NCBI GenBank assembly: GCA_002049455.2
Contig: KV918776.1
Location: forward strand, 425,912-489,911
Reading direction: 5' to 3'
Source of the DNA: Porphyra umbilicalis
Lineage: Eukaryota; Rhodophyta; Bangiophyceae; Bangiales; Bangiaceae
DNA length: 64,000 bases
This document shows, piece after piece, positions 62,996 to 64,000 of this stretch. Position numbers and translations under genes: made by a program. Below the pieces are notes generated by a model. That model did not search any database. It was given only the letters and a program-made list of their open reading frames with translations, and was not told the origin of the DNA. Numbering within the stretch: position 1 is the first letter of the stretch; every line of letters begins with the position of its first letter.

Positions 62996-64000
62996 ATGAC
63001 AAACGACGGGGCCCACTCTGATGAGATCGGCGACAACGGCGTAATGAGCGGATCGGACGAGACGGCTGGGCGGGGGGCCAACTATGCCCGTGGCCAGCGG
63101 CGCCGATTCGCCCGAGCACAGGTGCACGCCGCACGTATCGCCGCTGAGGCGCTTCGGATGGCCCAGGCGGCTGCAGCAGCCGCCGACGCATTGCAAGCCC
63201 CGGGTCGAGACGCGGATTTGCACGCGCCTCGGAGCGGTGACTCCGGGCCCCGGCTGTTTGAGCCAGGCGGCGCTGTTCGTGGCGCCAATGGCCGCACGGT
63301 CGATGCCAGCGTGCGTGGCGGCGGTGGCCCGCTGATCCGTCTCCCCAACCGGCGCGGACTGGACGGGGCCCGATCAGGCCTCCAAGATCGACAATCAAGA
63401 AAGAGCAGCCGCACTGACGGGCCGTCGCGCGGCCAAGCGGCATCAGATGTGGTGCAAGGGCCCAACGCTTCCCTCCGAGCGCGTGACCCCGCCGGGTCTG
63501 AAGCGCGGGTGCCGCAATGGCCACGCTTTGCTGCGGCGGTCGCGGCATCGGGTGGGGTGAGAGATCACGCTCGTCACGCCGGCCTGTTGGTGTCGGAACG
63601 AGCTTCTGCTCGAACCGAGCACGCGATTGGATCGGGCCCTGCTCCACCGTCCATTGCATCTCCGTTTGCCTCGGTCATCCAAGGGGCTCGAGGAACGCTG
63701 ATTGGCTCCGTCGGCGGGCTATCTCCCGGGCAACTGACAATGGCCGTTGCTGCGCTCGAGTTTGCTGGCCCGAGCTTCCTGCCAGAAGATTCGCGATTGA
63801 AAGTTATGCGGGACTGCTCGGCGGGGTGTGGCAACGTGGTGGGTCTTGATTCGACGATGCTAGGCTCTGTAAGCATGCTGCAAGGTGGGGGCTCTGTTTC
63901 GCAGGCGGCTCGATTTCTCCTCCAGGGCCTCCTTGCACATGCATGCGATGGAGGATGCCGCCCCGCGCCACGCCCGCCGCCTCCAACGGTGGGATCACCA
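62996..64000 (+). CDS. Open reading frame running off the right edge (335 codons so far), unrecognised
   Basis: From the ATG at 62996 (MTNDGAHSDEIGDNGVMSGS) the frame is open without a stop to the last base. The first ~90 residues are polar, then a basic helical region (ARGQRRRFARAQVHAARIAA) and an Ala/Gln helix (AEALRMAQAAAAAADAL). The middle is Arg/Gly/Ser-rich and disordered. Near the end are more ordered parts: IGSVGGLSPGQLTMAVAALE, then AARFLLQGLLAHACDGGC. It sits directly after the 200-bp satellite. A gag-like or other mobile-element protein is possible, but no zinc knuckle or protease motif is in view. Codon use is balanced. The overlapping minus-strand frames carry several stops and are less protein-like. 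Confidence 0.55.
   Translation, partial: MTNDGAHSDEIGDNGVMSGSDETAGRGANYARGQRRRFARAQVHAARIAAEALRMAQAAAAAADALQAPGRDADLHAPRSGDSGPRLFEPGGAVRGANGRTVDASVRGGGGPLIRLPNRRGLDGARSGLQDRQSRKSSRTDGPSRGQAASDVVQGPNASLRARDPAGSEARVPQWPRFAAAVAASGGVRDHARHAGLLVSERASARTEHAIGSGPAPPSIASPFASVIQGARGTLIGSVGGLSPGQLTMAVAALEFAGPSFLPEDSRLKVMRDCSAGCGNVVGLDSTMLGSVSMLQGGGSVSQAARFLLQGLLAHACDGGCRPAPRPPPPTVGSP

Noticed and set aside
62090-62999. Long repeat proteins over the 200-bp satellite
   Set aside because: The period is not a multiple of three, all frames are equally open, and no independent coding evidence exists.

Overview
The window is nuclear DNA of a eukaryote. Genes lie singly on both strands, some have spliceosomal introns (GT..AG; donors such as GTACGT, GTGAGC and GTATGT), there are no operons, and mobile DNA separates the genes. 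Host-type genes are extremely GC-rich, with long Ala, Gly and Pro runs and long C or G homopolymers. Two proteins begin with plastid-transit-like N-termini (MSFV..., MAPPVAAFAG...). My inference is a GC-rich alga, most like a bangiophyte red alga (Porphyra/Pyropia type). No ribosomal or organelle marker in the window proves this.

Layout. 0-2.1 kb: a La-type RNA-binding protein (RRM plus two xRRM-like modules). 4.6-5.3 kb (-): a small four-helix membrane protein. 6.0-7.7 kb: three different TA-associated inverted-repeat elements (MITEs). 9.1-12.6 kb (-): a Pumilio/PUF protein whose eight repeats spell the canonical UGUAUAUA target. 14.6-16.4 kb: an unrecognised, possibly plastid-targeted protein. 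21.1-23.1 kb (-): a two-exon protein that looks like a TENA/THI-4 domain split by low-complexity inserts and ending in a CCHC zinc knuckle. 29.2-33.4 kb: a type II membrane glycosyltransferase whose reading frame changes at homopolymers. 34.1-36.2 kb (-): a plastid-type helical protein resembling the C-terminal part of Tic110. 38.4-39.1 kb (-): a polytopic membrane protein.

The right half is dominated by mobile DNA. At 39.6-40.3 kb is a 766-bp element with perfect TA duplications. At 41.8-51.5 kb is a two-gene DNA transposon: an accessory protein with a coiled-coil region on the minus strand and, divergently, a spliced C2H2 plus Tnp2-like (CACTA/Plavaka/KDZ-type) transposase carrying two in-frame TAG codons. 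At 52.3 kb is another MITE. At 53.4-54.7 kb is a TIR-bounded element with a frameshifted ORF and a 10-12 bp tandem array. Further on are a Pro-rich ORF (55.4-56.2 kb, -), an exon of an unknown gene (60.2-61.0 kb, -), an exact 200-bp satellite (62.3-62.9 kb), and an open reading frame that runs off the right edge (62,996 onward).

Composition is bimodal. Host genes sit in GC-extreme, homopolymer-rich DNA, while the transposon genes have balanced codon use and almost no long runs. All functional calls rest on motif reading; no database search was run.
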